Positions 1 through 8,819 of a DNA stretch of 64,000 bases are shown here, piece after piece. The notes beneath the pieces are model-generated. The model worked only from the letters and a program-made list of their open reading frames with translations. It searched no databases and was not told where the DNA came from. The stretch lies in NCBI GenBank assembly GCA_000828075.3, contig JXCB02000001.1, forward strand, positions 1,191,803-1,255,802. The letters are read 5' to 3'. The DNA comes from Tolypothrix campylonemoides VB511288. Its GTDB lineage: Bacteria > Cyanobacteriota > Cyanobacteriia > Cyanobacteriales > Nostocaceae. Every line of letters begins with the position of its first letter. Positions within the stretch are counted from its first letter, which is position 1. Both the position numbers and the translations under genes were made by a program.

Positions 1-124
1 CGCTCTGCACACCCCCCAAGGGGCGATAGCAGAAGCCATCTACATTTCAAACCTTTTCCAATTTAAGAATCACTTCCCAAAAAGGCTATGCCACTGACTA
101 AGAAAAAACCGCAATCAAAAAATA

Positions 125-149
125 TAGCGGTTCTCAGTTGAGTGCAATA
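125..149 (+). mobile_element. Solo IS630-type terminal repeat
   Basis: The stretch starting TAGCGGTTCTCAGTTGAG matches the ends of the IS630-type element at 7604-8637, and is closest to the reverse complement of that element's right end. It is preceded by TA, the IS630 target dinucleotide. No transposase and no second end are visible nearby, so it looks like a solo end or the edge of a decayed copy. Confidence 0.6.
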
Positions 150-449
150 TGTTAAGAAATAAGAACCACAGATGGACACAGATAAATCTGTACTTCATCC
201 AAACGAGAAGCGCTATAACCCTCTAAAGTCACTTTCCGAGAGGGCGATCGCTAGAAGCCTCATGAGGCAATCAATACAAGCTATACTATTAGAAAAAAAT
301 CGGTCTTGTATTTGTTATTAGAAAAGAATCGCGCGATCGCTTGCTATACAAAAGCTCTACAATTCAGAAATCGCAAAAGTTTTCGGAGAGTGACACAAGA
401 GGGATAATAGTCTCACTTTGCCAGACAGCGAATTGCTCAACTCACCGAG

Positions 450-662
450 ATGCTGATGGCAAAACAGAAACGCACAGGAGGCGATTGCCCAAAGGGCAGT
501 GGCAAAGGCAATCGCGCCATATCTGTTTGTCAGACAAGGGCAACTCTTTTAGGACGCCGGGAAATGGGGGAATCTTTGCAAGATATCGCAACGGATTCAC
601 AAATGCCCTACGAAACCGTCAAAACCTACATTAAATTGGCGCGGAAAGCTTTAGTCGATTAG
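450..662 (+). pseudogene. Fragment of a helix-turn-helix protein, split by a palindromic insertion
   Basis: The C-terminal half (ESLQDIATDSQMPYETVKTY) reads as a helix-turn-helix of the sigma-region-4/LuxR kind. The frame is open from 411 but has no good start before 450 (ATG), and the residues before that ATG (ARQRIAQLTE) look coding, so the N terminus is probably lost. Between MAKQKRTG and the helix-turn-helix, about 12 residues are encoded by an inverted-repeat insertion (481-515). There is no clear ribosome binding site. The specific role is unknown; a small DNA-binding protein or a recombinase fragment are both possible. Confidence 0.4.
481..515. repeat. Small palindromic repeat inserted in a reading frame
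   Basis: GCGATTGCC (481-489) and GGCAATCGC (507-515) are perfect 9-bp inverted arms around a 17-bp centre. A related unit (GCGATTGCCCGAAAGGGCA) lies inside the kinase gene at 22959-22996. These HIP1-like ended palindromes behave as a dispersed family. Confidence 0.6.
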
Positions 663-663
663 C

Positions 664-1081
664 TTAACGGATTTCCAACAAATAAATTATCCCCGAACAG
701 TGGGGTGGGCATGCCGGAGCGCCCAGCAGAAAACCTCAAATTGTACAGTCGGCACTGCTTGCTGCCTACCTTCCTCGCTTATTGGTGAAGAGCAGTGCCC
801 ACCCTAGGTTGAATTCTCAAAGATCCCCTCAACCCCCGATAAATTGGGGGGTATTTTCCTTATTTACCCCCTTTTTAAGGGGGTCGCCGTTAGGCGGGGG
901 GATCTTATCCGAACCGTATTAAGAAGGCATAGCAATTAGCCTAGGAGTCTGTCACATTTTTAACTCCTAACTTCCAGAAGGTGACGCTTGCTTGATCACA
1001 GATTACACTGAGGATGATGTTAATCACTGGTTGCCTGTAGCAACACTTACATAAATTAAATCGCATAGTTAAGCATCAAGA
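664..1081. other. Intergenic region with dispersed repeats
   Basis: I see no gene here. It holds a copy of the repeat TTCCAACAAATAAATTATCC followed by GTGGGGTGGGC (about 669-712), also found at 57183-57228. It also holds a run of G/C-tract inverted repeats at about 830-903 (CCCCC / GGGGG arms), a common cyanobacterial intergenic repeat. The upstream part of the cyclase gene's leader lies in the last 100 bases. Confidence 0.5.
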
Positions 1082-3694
1082 ATGTATAGTTCTATATCAA
1101 CATCAGTTATGTCAGTTCATCAACGTAGTTACGGTCATACCGCCGATTTAATTATTAGTGTTGCCAGTCAAAAAACCCGCGAATTGCCCCAAGATAACAT
1201 TCGTGTGGGTTCTTTTGTCAAACGCAAAGGAACGATATCTAGTTTTCTGGCTCCTTTGACCCAGGATACTTTTAAACAGGTCGTTACGGAAGTTGAACAA
1301 AAATTAAGAATTGTCAACCAAACCTTGTCCATGTTGGATTCTCAGGGTTTTGAAGCAATTCTACACGAAATGCTACAGTCAATTACTTTGAAAACAGGGG
1401 AATTATTATGTGCTGACCGTACTACTATATTTTTATTGGATGAAGAAAAAAAAGAACTTTGGTCAATATTAGCTGAGGCAGAGGGCGATCGCTCGCTAGA
1501 AATCCGTATACCGGCAGATAAAGGCATTGCTGGCGAAGTTGCTACACATAAGAAAATTATCAATATTCCCTTTGATTTTTACAACGATCCGCGTTCGGTA
1601 TTTGCCCAAGAGCAAGAAAAAAGAACTGGCTACCGCACCTACTCTATGTTGGCTTTGCCACTTTTGAACGAACAAGGGCAATTAGTCGCGGTCGTACAAT
1701 TACTGAATAAATTAAAATTGCCCAGCCATCCAAATGCTCCGCTGTCAGAGCGTATTGATACTAAGGGTTTTACCGATGCGGACGAAGAATTATTTTTGGA
1801 ATTTGCTCCATCAATTCGGCTCATTTTAGAGTCCTCGCGCTCGTTTTACATAGCAACTCAAAAACAAAGAGCCGCCGCAGCCTTGATGAAAGCAATCAAA
1901 TCCCTAAGTCAAAGTAGCCTAGATTTAGAGGACACGCTAAAGCGAGTGATGGCTGAAGCCAAGGAACTGATGAACGCAGATCGCAGTACCTTATGGTTGT
2001 TAGACCGCGACACAGGTGAACTGTGGACGAAAATAACCCAAGACGACGGAGTAACCAAGGAGTTACGAGTACCAATGGGTAAAGGCTTTGCTGGTATAGT
2101 CGCCCTTACCGGCAAGACGCTGAACATTCCCTTTGACCTGTACAATCATCCAGACTCAGATACTGCCAAACAAATAGACCAGCAAAATGGTTATCGCACC
2201 TGTAGCTTACTTTGTATGCCAGTATTTAACGCCGATGGAGAATTGATTGGCGTGACTCAGCTAGTGAATAAAAAGAAACCAGGGCATTTTCCCCCTTATC
2301 ATCCCAGGTTGTGGCCCCAGGCTCCTGAATGCTTCCAAGCAAGTTTTGACCGCAACGATGAAGAGTTCATGGAAGCTTTTAATATTCAAGCGGGAGTGGC
2401 GTTGCATAATGCCCAGTTATTTGCCACAGTCAAACAACAGGAACTTTTACAGCGAGACATTCTTCGCAGTCTTTCCAATGGGGTGATTTCTACTGATAAA
2501 GCAGGGTTAATTATCGCCGCCAATGAAAGCGCCAAACGCTTGCTAGGTTTGAAACCAGAAGACCGTTTGGAAGGTAAATTAATCAGTGATGTTGTCTGCA
2601 TCAAAGAAGGCGACTTTAGCTATTGGTGCCAAGCAGCCTTAAATGCAGCAGAGTTAAGATACCGCGAACAGTACTATCCGGATCGCACCTTGCTGACAAC
2701 TAGCAAAACACAGCACAGTGTGAATTTATCGATCAGTGCGATCGCAGACGCTAGCGACGATCAACAAGTACGAGGGGCGTTGGTAGTCATGGACGACATC
2801 AGTGATAAAAAGCGCCTCAAAAGTACGATGTATCGCTACATGACTCAGGAATTAGCAGAAGAGTTGCTGAAATTGGATGACGCAAAACTGGGAGGCGATC
2901 GCAAAGAAGTTTCAATTTTGTTTTCTGATATTCGTGGTTACACCACTTTAACGGAAAAAATGCAAGCCGAAGAAGTGGTCAGTATGCTCAACGAATATTT
3001 TGAATCGATGGTAGAGGCAGTTTTTCAATACAAAGGCACCTTAGACAAATATATCGGCGATGCCATAATGGCTGTTTATGGTTCTCCCTTGCCTTTGGAA
3101 CAACACGCTTGGATGGCTGTGCAAACGTCTATAGAAATGCGCCATCGCTTGCAAGAACTTAATGCCCGTCGTCAAGCAGCTAACAAGCCAAAAATTCATA
3201 TAGGAATTGGTATTAATTCTGACACAGTTATTAGTGGTAATATTGGCTCAAGCAAGCGAATGGAATTTACTGCCATTGGCGATGGCGTTAATCTAGGCTC
3301 CCGATTGGAAAGTGTTACCAAGCAGTATGGCTGCGACATTATTATTAGTGAAAACACATATCAGCCTTGCAAAGAGTACATATGGGCCAGAGAACTAGAT
3401 TACATTCGTGTCAAAGGCAGAAATGAGTCGGTCGCCATATATGAATTAGTCGGCTTGCGTTCCGACCCTATTTGTAGCAAAAAGCTGCGATTAATTGAGT
3501 GTTATCACAGAGGGCGCGAATATTACTTGAGCCGCCAGTTTAGCCGTGCCCAAGCTGAATTTGCCAAAGTTTTAGAAATTGACAGTAAAGACTTAGCGAC
3601 AATACTACATTTGCAGCGTTGTCAGTACTGGTTACAACAATCTTCATTAGATAGTAATTGGGATGATGGAGTGTGGACATTTAAAGAAAAGTGA
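1082..3694 (+). CDS. cyaB1: Class III adenylate cyclase, GAF-GAF-PAS-CYCc (CyaB1-like)
   Basis: Makes cAMP from ATP in the cytosol, probably under allosteric control by cyclic nucleotide binding to a GAF domain. The 870 residues read as GAF-A (about 85-250), GAF-B (about 280-445), PAS (about 455-575), the class III catalytic domain (about 605-800) and a short C-terminal helical tail (RAQAEFAKVLEIDSKD) that resembles a TPR unit. The metal-binding aspartates are D616 (FSDIRGY) and D660 (YIGDAIM), and K656 is the purine-reading lysine. Domain order, length and the constant offset of 10 residues from recalled Anabaena CyaB1 positions (D606, D650) make this a close homologue of CyaB1. The Anabaena CyaB1 GAF-B is known to bind cAMP. 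It is monocistronic; the start at 1082 is the first ATG, and the second in-frame ATG lies 9 codons on. Confidence 0.9.
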   Translation: MYSSISTSVMSVHQRSYGHTADLIISVASQKTRELPQDNIRVGSFVKRKGTISSFLAPLTQDTFKQVVTEVEQKLRIVNQTLSMLDSQGFEAILHEMLQSITLKTGELLCADRTTIFLLDEEKKELWSILAEAEGDRSLEIRIPADKGIAGEVATHKKIINIPFDFYNDPRSVFAQEQEKRTGYRTYSMLALPLLNEQGQLVAVVQLLNKLKLPSHPNAPLSERIDTKGFTDADEELFLEFAPSIRLILESSRSFYIATQKQRAAAALMKAIKSLSQSSLDLEDTLKRVMAEAKELMNADRSTLWLLDRDTGELWTKITQDDGVTKELRVPMGKGFAGIVALTGKTLNIPFDLYNHPDSDTAKQIDQQNGYRTCSLLCMPVFNADGELIGVTQLVNKKKPGHFPPYHPRLWPQAPECFQASFDRNDEEFMEAFNIQAGVALHNAQLFATVKQQELLQRDILRSLSNGVISTDKAGLIIAANESAKRLLGLKPEDRLEGKLISDVVCIKEGDFSYWCQAALNAAELRYREQYYPDRTLLTTSKTQHSVNLSISAIADASDDQQVRGALVVMDDISDKKRLKSTMYRYMTQELAEELLKLDDAKLGGDRKEVSILFSDIRGYTTLTEKMQAEEVVSMLNEYFESMVEAVFQYKGTLDKYIGDAIMAVYGSPLPLEQHAWMAVQTSIEMRHRLQELNARRQAANKPKIHIGIGINSDTVISGNIGSSKRMEFTAIGDGVNLGSRLESVTKQYGCDIIISENTYQPCKEYIWARELDYIRVKGRNESVAIYELVGLRSDPICSKKLRLIECYHRGREYYLSRQFSRAQAEFAKVLEIDSKDLATILHLQRCQYWLQQSSLDSNWDDGVWTFKEK

Positions 3695-3853
3695 CATCCT
3701 CCCTGAGTAATTGCTGGACCTACAGTCAGGGATTCCAAAATTGTATTGTGTGTTCTGCGTTTTTCTTTAACGGTATCGCGGAAGTCCCCACCCTCAACGC
3801 TCTTTTGGGTGGGGATGGCGTGCTGTGCAATGATGAAAACATCCCTGATCGAC

Positions 3854-4033
3854 TCAATCCGTAGGATTGACAGGGAACGGGATGGTTGAAGAATTGCCAC
3901 TCTCTGGGGTTGGTAGTCGGTCAATATAGTCTTCGATAAGCTGAGTAACTGTCTTCTCTCTAGACATAGCATAGTTCTTCAGTTTACTAAAACGTTTTTC
4001 CGATATACGGATGTGTACTTCTTTTGTTTTCAT
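3854..4033 (-). CDS. Small ribbon-helix-helix-like protein of an IS605-type element
   Basis: About 59 residues beginning MKTKEVHIRISEKRFSKLK, then an SREKTVTQLIEDYIDRL helix. The pattern of a short basic beta strand followed by two helices fits a CopG/Arc-like DNA-binding protein. An in-frame GTG lies four codons upstream (4045), but the ATG at 4033 starts the conserved block. It diverges from the structured region at 4070-4404 exactly as the small protein at 41745-41927 diverges from tnpB in the second IS605-type element. It is therefore likely an accessory gene of that element class. Function is inferred from fold only. Confidence 0.5.
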   Translation of the reverse strand: MKTKEVHIRISEKRFSKLKNYAMSREKTVTQLIEDYIDRLPTPESGNSSTIPFPVNPTD

Positions 4034-4069
4034 AAATATGTCCACAACATAGACATATTTATGCTACCA

Positions 4070-4404
4070 TATAAATGGTTGTTGACCCTCCCAACTGTCT
4101 CGGAACAGATAACCCTAAGTAGCGGTAATACGCTTGGTACAGAAAGAGCAGAGCTTGGGGAAAGAACACTACCACTGGTTAGCCTATAGGCTGTAAAAGA
4201 TAAGCCAAGCCGTGTTGTACGAGAAAGATATACGCCTGCGGGAGGCGGGTGTCTGGCTATGAACGCTGTGTAAGACCAAATCATACACGGGTATGAAGAG
4301 GCAACGGCGGATGAAGCGGCAAGCCCGAAAGACGAATAAAACCGTCCCTGAGTTGAGTTGAGATTGGAAGCCCCAACCTCGGCGAAGCAGGTTTGGGTAC
4401 TTCA
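4070..4404 (+). ncRNA. Orphan IS200/IS605-type right end with omega-RNA-like structured region
   Basis: About 330 bases with no credible protein but many short inverted repeats. It ends in a hairpin framed by GAAGCCCC and GGGTACTTCAC (about 4366-4404). The tnpB element at 40261-41927 ends the same way: GAAGCCC, stem, GGGTAGTTCAC. In IS605 elements the right end carries the guide RNA (reRNA/omega RNA) of TnpB; HEARO RNAs of IscB are a related alternative. The divergent small protein at 3854-4033 completes the usual layout, but no tnpB or iscB is present. Assignment as an RNA is inference. Confidence 0.45.
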
Positions 4405-4439
4405 CTATGTCCACTTACTGATTAAACACATTCTTTAGA

Positions 4440-4997
4440 TAGAAGATGGAGGAAAACATTAGCAGTTACCGTACTTAAGCAGAAAGAAAATGTTTTGGCT
4501 CTTTCTTTCAAAATAAAAAAAATTATAAACCTTGGCTCCTTTTTTTACCATGTCGCGCCCAGAATGCCCCCACCACAATCTTTGATTTGGTGAGTCACCA
4601 CTGCAGGCGGTGACGACAACCTGCTGCAGGAGGGCTTCGCCGTGAGCGCTCAGCCGAACGGTTAGCCCGAACTCACAGCAACTGGCATACCCGAAGGGGT
4701 TTCCCGCCGTAGGTGATTGACGAACCCGAAGGGTGATGGGATTAATGGGCGATTGGGGATTGGTGAGTGACGACTCTTGAGGAGGAAAAATTTCCACGCA
4801 TTTGGGAGGGGCTTTGTTGCCCTGGACACAATTTTTCATAAGTCCTGCGGAGACTTGTGCCAAGCGCGTAAGTTCCCAGCGGGTGAAGGCACGTCTAGCG
4901 TGTCCTAAGGACTTATGTAAACCCAATCCCCAATCCCTAATCCCCATTGCCCCTCATCCCCAGTCCCCTTCACTTTTTGGAAACTGAGATATTTAAT
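4440..4997. repeat. Intergenic region built of dispersed and heptanucleotide repeats
   Basis: I see no gene. The part from about 4785 to 4945 (CACGCATTTGGGAGGGGC through GTGTCCTAAGGACTTATGTAA to a CCCAATCCC tract) recurs with small changes at 63668-63760. Short CCCTAATCCCC heptamer repeats follow. An apparent 162-residue minus-strand frame here is only the translation of the repeats. Confidence 0.6.
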
Positions 4998-5681
4998 ATG
5001 ACTTCTACAAAACGGTCTAATTCTGAAAAAGGTACTCTTCTCAATTCGCATCAACAACCTAAAAAGACAACTTCCAGCGTAGCTCATAAAACAGCACCAC
5101 CCGAAAAGATATCTTATAGCGTTGCCCATGCAATTCCTGGACGTATTCGTTTTCGTATTCCTCGGCTAGTCAAAGATTCTGAGTATGCCAATAAACTCAA
5201 GCTGGTGATAGAATCTGACTCTAGTACTAGGGATGTCCGTGTTAACCCGACAGCTGGATCGATTGTTGTCACTTATCAACCAGGCGTCATTTCAGACCAG
5301 CAAATGCGCCAGCATCTGGTCAATCTTATTCAAACCGCCCCAAATATAGTTTTGCCAAAGCAAGCAACGGCAAAATCAATTCTGGGAGCCATTTTTGATG
5401 CTGTGATCAACCTACTTGACAGCACACGTAACATCAACAAAGCACGTACCGCCATTGTGTATGGACAGCCTAAGACAGATTTTTGGGAGCGCTTCCTGTC
5501 TACGACGGAAAGCATGATCAAGAGGCTAAAATCTGGCATTATGTTCATCTTGCCCAACCAGCGATGGCGATCGCCGGGAAGTACGCGCAAAGAAGTGGGC
5601 TTGCAGCTCGAAAGACTCGAATCTGTCGATGTAGACGCGCATAACCCAGGTAGCGACATGGGCGGGGCTGTACCGACTTGA
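4998..5681 (+). CDS. HMA_2-like (heavy-metal-associated fold) protein
   Basis: A 227-residue protein with a ferredoxin-like HMA_2-type domain at about 42-115: SVAHAIPGRIRFRIPRLVKD, then VTYQPGVISDQQMRQHLVNL. The CxxC copper motif of true HMA domains is absent, as is usual for this cyanobacterial subfamily. The N terminus (1-40) is polar and probably disordered; the C terminus (after about 170) has no recognised domain. The ATG at 4998 is preferred to a TTG 17 codons upstream that lies in a repeat. It is followed 156 bases later by another gene with the same N-terminal domain fused to a phosphatase, so the two may act on the same membrane process. Function is unknown. Confidence 0.65.
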   Translation: MTSTKRSNSEKGTLLNSHQQPKKTTSSVAHKTAPPEKISYSVAHAIPGRIRFRIPRLVKDSEYANKLKLVIESDSSTRDVRVNPTAGSIVVTYQPGVISDQQMRQHLVNLIQTAPNIVLPKQATAKSILGAIFDAVINLLDSTRNINKARTAIVYGQPKTDFWERFLSTTESMIKRLKSGIMFILPNQRWRSPGSTRKEVGLQLERLESVDVDAHNPGSDMGGAVPT

Positions 5682-5722
5682 CGAGCTTTTCGCCTGCGGG
5701 CTTTCCCCCGAGTGTGCAACTG

Positions 5723-5751
5723 GCGTCGGCTACTGTATTAGAAGCCGACGC
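5723..5751. terminator. Strong hairpin after the HMA gene
   Basis: GCGTCGGCT (5723-5731) and AGCCGACGC (5743-5751) form a perfect 9-bp stem with an 11-base loop. There is no long T run after it, so it may be an intrinsic terminator without U tract, a processing site or a mobile palindrome. Confidence 0.4.
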
Positions 5752-5837
5752 TGTTTAGCCTGTGCTAACATTACGATTCACATCGTTTCCGCTAAGATAT
5801 TCACAGCCTGAAAGGTTTTAGGCAGCTAAGTAAAAAA

Positions 5838-7001
5838 ATGGGCATTCGTAACTTCGATAAACTCCCCAGTGAGAATCCTTTGGTTTGGGCAATACATACC
5901 GCTGTCAAAGGAAGAGCTAGATATAAAGTCAGTGGACTTCATTATTCCGAAGATCTCAAAAGATACCTTGAATCGCGATTGTCACAGGAAGAAATCATCA
6001 CGCAAGTTCATGCTAACCATATCACAGGAAATGTTCTTGTGATTTTCCATCCAGAAAAAAGCCCAAATGCGATCGCCTTACTCCTGCAAGATATTGTCTT
6101 AGATTACAGAAAACAGGTCACAAAACTACCTGTAACGACAGATCATATCAGCACAGCAAAAGAAGCAGCCAAAAATTTAGCTATAAATTTACCTATAAAT
6201 TTACCTATAAATAAAGGAGAATTAAATCAGCCTAAAGCCGATGCCGACAAACAAAAAGGCAAAGCTCTACTGCCCCAAACCCATACCAAGAAACAATTAG
6301 ACCAAGCGAGCAATCAACTTGTTCTGGTATCAGGGGCTGTTTCCAGCCTTGTCCTATGTACCGCACTGCTACACAAATATAATCTTGACACAAGCATTTT
6401 ACTAGCAATTCAGAAACTGCACACGCCACTTCTTGATCGCATCATGCTTGGTATCACTTCTCTTGGCGATCCAACGGTTTTGCTGTTGATTTCTTTGGGA
6501 TTGGGATTTGGGCTTAACCATCATAACCGTCGCTTTCAAGCAACTACCTTAGGCATAGCCGCGGGTGGTGCGATCGCCTTAAATTGTTTACTGAAACTGC
6601 TGTTTGGTAGAGCACGTCCAGCACTGTGGGATCGTCTTATTCATGTGGGTTTACACAGTTTTCCTAGTGGTCACGCAATGGTGTCAATCGTGATTTACGG
6701 CTTTATCGGCTATATTCTGGCAAAGGAATTTCCTCAATGGCGGAGACAAATTTTTGCTTTGACCTTTGTCTTAATTGTGGCGATCGGTTTTAGTCGGCTT
6801 TATCTTGGCGTACACTGGCCTACTGATGTGGTCGCTGGTTATGCTGCAGGTTTAGTATGGTTAATTGCCTGTATTCAGAGATTGGAACTACGACAAAAAT
6901 ATAACTCGTTAGGTAGACATTTACAACAGGAGCCTGAAGCATCAAACAAGATGTTAGAACTTACGGATTCACAGAAAGCGGGCTATGTGTTCTCAAGCTA
7001 A
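5838..7001 (+). CDS. HMA_2-PAP2 fusion: membrane phosphatidic-acid phosphatase-type protein
   Basis: A 387-residue fusion. Residues about 12-90 repeat the HMA_2-like fold of the preceding gene (AIHTAVKGRARYKVSGL). A low-complexity linker follows, with the tandem repeat INLPINLPIN (about 117-125, from 12-bp DNA repeats). The C-terminal half is a multi-span PAP2 domain with all three signature blocks: K253..R260-P261 (KLLFGRARP), PSGH at 276-279, and S319-R320..H326..D330 (SRLYLGVHWPTD). PAP2 enzymes remove phosphate from membrane lipids such as phosphatidate or undecaprenyl pyrophosphate; the catalytic histidines are intact. The exact substrate cannot be told. It is probably functionally linked to the upstream HMA_2 gene. 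Confidence 0.85.
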   Translation: MGIRNFDKLPSENPLVWAIHTAVKGRARYKVSGLHYSEDLKRYLESRLSQEEIITQVHANHITGNVLVIFHPEKSPNAIALLLQDIVLDYRKQVTKLPVTTDHISTAKEAAKNLAINLPINLPINKGELNQPKADADKQKGKALLPQTHTKKQLDQASNQLVLVSGAVSSLVLCTALLHKYNLDTSILLAIQKLHTPLLDRIMLGITSLGDPTVLLLISLGLGFGLNHHNRRFQATTLGIAAGGAIALNCLLKLLFGRARPALWDRLIHVGLHSFPSGHAMVSIVIYGFIGYILAKEFPQWRRQIFALTFVLIVAIGFSRLYLGVHWPTDVVAGYAAGLVWLIACIQRLELRQKYNSLGRHLQQEPEASNKMLELTDSQKAGYVFSS

Positions 7002-7603
7002 CATCGTCTAAGAAAGCGTTGCTGCCCTTCGCCAGTACTTAACGGCTGGAAAGCCTAGTATGAATGAGTTTTGCTAATAAAACCGAGGAACATTTTATGA
7101 TTGTTGTCCATCATCTCAACAACTCGCGATCGCAGCGCGTGCTATGGCTACTTGAAGAATTAGGTATCGAGTACGAACTCAAGTGCTACGAACGCGATCG
7201 CGAGACGATGTTGGCACCTCCATCGCTGCGTCAAGTCCATCCCCTCGGCAAGTCACCGGTGATTACAGATGCAGACCTCACGATCGCCGAGTCGGGTGCT
7301 ATCATCGAATACATAGTGAATCGCTACGGTAATGGTCGGCTAATCCCGCCACCCGGTACACCAGAACGTTTGCGCTACACCTATTGGCTGCACTATGCTG
7401 AAGGATCTGCAATGCCACCGTTGGTTATGCGGCTCATCTTTGAGCTTTTTGGAATCGGTGACAGCAAGGCGATGGACGCATTCATCGCGCCCCAAATCAA
7501 GCTTCACTTTGACTACATCGAAGGCGAACTCCATAAGAGTACGTGGTTCGCTGGTGAGGAATTCACCGCCGCCGATATCCAAATGAGCTTTCCCCTCGAA
7601 ATA

Positions 7604-8637
7604 TAGCGGTTCTTAGTTGGATGCAATACAATAGCCGCAATGTTTAAACCAGCCAAAAATGTCATTTAAACTAACTTCTTCAAATGCTGCTGTAATCGCT
7701 TTATCTAAATCTGAATAAGTACGAGCAGCAAGGGAAGCGTAAAAATTCTTTGATTTTGGACCAAAAATTTTCTATTGGCGAAAAGTCAGGCGAATATGGT
7801 GATAAATAAACTAAGTGTGCACCGACAGCCTCAATTGCTTCTTGAATTCCTGCCACTTTGTGAGAGCTAAAATTATCCATCACTACACAGGCTCCTTCCC
7901 AGAGATTAGGAACTAAGACTTGTTCAACAAAAGTTTGAAATGCAAATTTATCGGTTCCACCTTTAAAGGTCATTGCGACCACATTTCCACGTAAAGAAAT
8001 GGCTCCAATTACTGTGACATTTTTACCGCGTTTATCTGGGCGATCGCCATGTGCCCTTTTTCCCTTAAGTGCTCTGGCATAGAGTCTTGTCATTGCTATA
8101 TTGACACCTGACTCATCAACAAATACCAAATTGTTCAAGTCAAATGTACGGATAGTTTCCCAGTACTCTTGTCTTAATTTTTTTACTCTGTCCGTATCTT
8201 GTTCGCTGGCATGAAAGGTTTTTTTTTCGTGTTATTTGGAGTTTTTGCAGAGTTCTTCCCATTGTGGCTCGGCTGACCTTAATTTGGGTTTTTAACTCGA
8301 ATAAGCTGCATAGTTCTTCGAGAGTCGCATCATTATTTTCCGCTACCAATTTCTGTAATATTTCTGAATGTTTATCATTTATTTTTGGCTTTTGACCACC
8401 TCCATGTGGTAATGCCTCAATTCTACCCATATCCTGATAGCGGTTTATTAATGTTTGTACAAAACTAAGGCTAACACCAAAATTTTGCGCTAGTTTTCGA
8501 TATGATCCTTCCCGCTTTATATAAGCATTAATGATTTTTTGACGTAAATCATTTAAGTAAGTTTTCATCAAACGTACCTCTTTACACCCAGTTCTCAATT
8601 TATCATCTTTTGTATGTGACTCAACTGAGAACCGCTA
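7604..8637. mobile_element. IS630-type insertion sequence with TA duplication
   Basis: Inverted ends TAGCGGTTCTTAGTTG (7604) and the complement of TAGCGGTTCTCAGTTG (ending 8637) are flanked by TA at 7602-7603 and 8638-8639, as expected for IS630/Tc1 elements. Length is 1034 bp. It carries one transposase gene on the minus strand, itself frameshifted. Another copy of the end lies at 125-149. Confidence 0.92.
7613..8568 (-). pseudogene. IS630 family transposase, frameshifted at two sites
   Basis: The ATG at 8568 follows an AGAGG ribosome site. The first frame carries the helix-turn-helix part (SYRKLAQNFGVSLSFVQTLI) and ends at 8140. The second (about 8220-7701) carries the DDE core: VFVDESGVN with the first Asp, VVMDNFSSHK with the second, and SPDFSPIENFWSKIKEF with the final Glu. 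They are joined at a run of nine A on the coding strand (8219-8227), where losing one A gives KKTFHASEQD. A second break near 7735 separates KEFLR from SLAARTYSDLDKAITAAF, which ends at TAA inside the terminal repeat (7613-7615). The A9 run could allow slippage, but the second break suggests a dead transposase. Confidence 0.85.
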
Positions 8638-8819
8638 TAGTCGCCGGGGTCGCCTCAGATGTTGAAAGCCGACCAAAGCTCAAGGAATTTCTTACTCGCA
8701 TCCATGGGCGACCTGCTTATAAACGTGCGCTTGAGCGTGGAGGCAAATACGACTTCGCCAACAGTGTTCAATAATTCTCGTACCTAGACGTTACCCTTAA
8801 GTACTAGCGCTAGTCCCCT

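Larger units (their letters stand above)
7097..8774 (+). pseudogene. Glutathione S-transferase gene interrupted by an IS630-type element
   Basis: The 5' part (7097-7601) encodes an N-terminal thioredoxin-fold GST domain: HHLNNSRSQRVLWLLEELG with the active-site Ser region, then TIAESGAIIEYIV. Helices of the C-terminal domain follow (STWFAGEEFTAADIQMSFPLE). The frame then enters the IS and stops at 7606. Removing the element (7604-8637) and one TA copy restores a single frame: FPLE-IVAGVASDVESRPKLK, then FLTRIHGRPAYKRALERGG, stop at 8774, giving about 213 residues, the normal GST length. The ATG at 7097 is preceded by a GAGGA ribosome site. The gene is almost certainly inactive in this genome. 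Confidence 0.9.

Noticed and set aside
4459..4947. 162-residue minus-strand frame
   Set aside because: It translates the dispersed and heptamer repeats; no conserved domain, no ribosome site.
8139..8230. Programmed frameshift as full explanation for the IS630 transposase
   Set aside because: The A9 run could restore the first junction by losing one A, but a second frameshift near 7735 remains.
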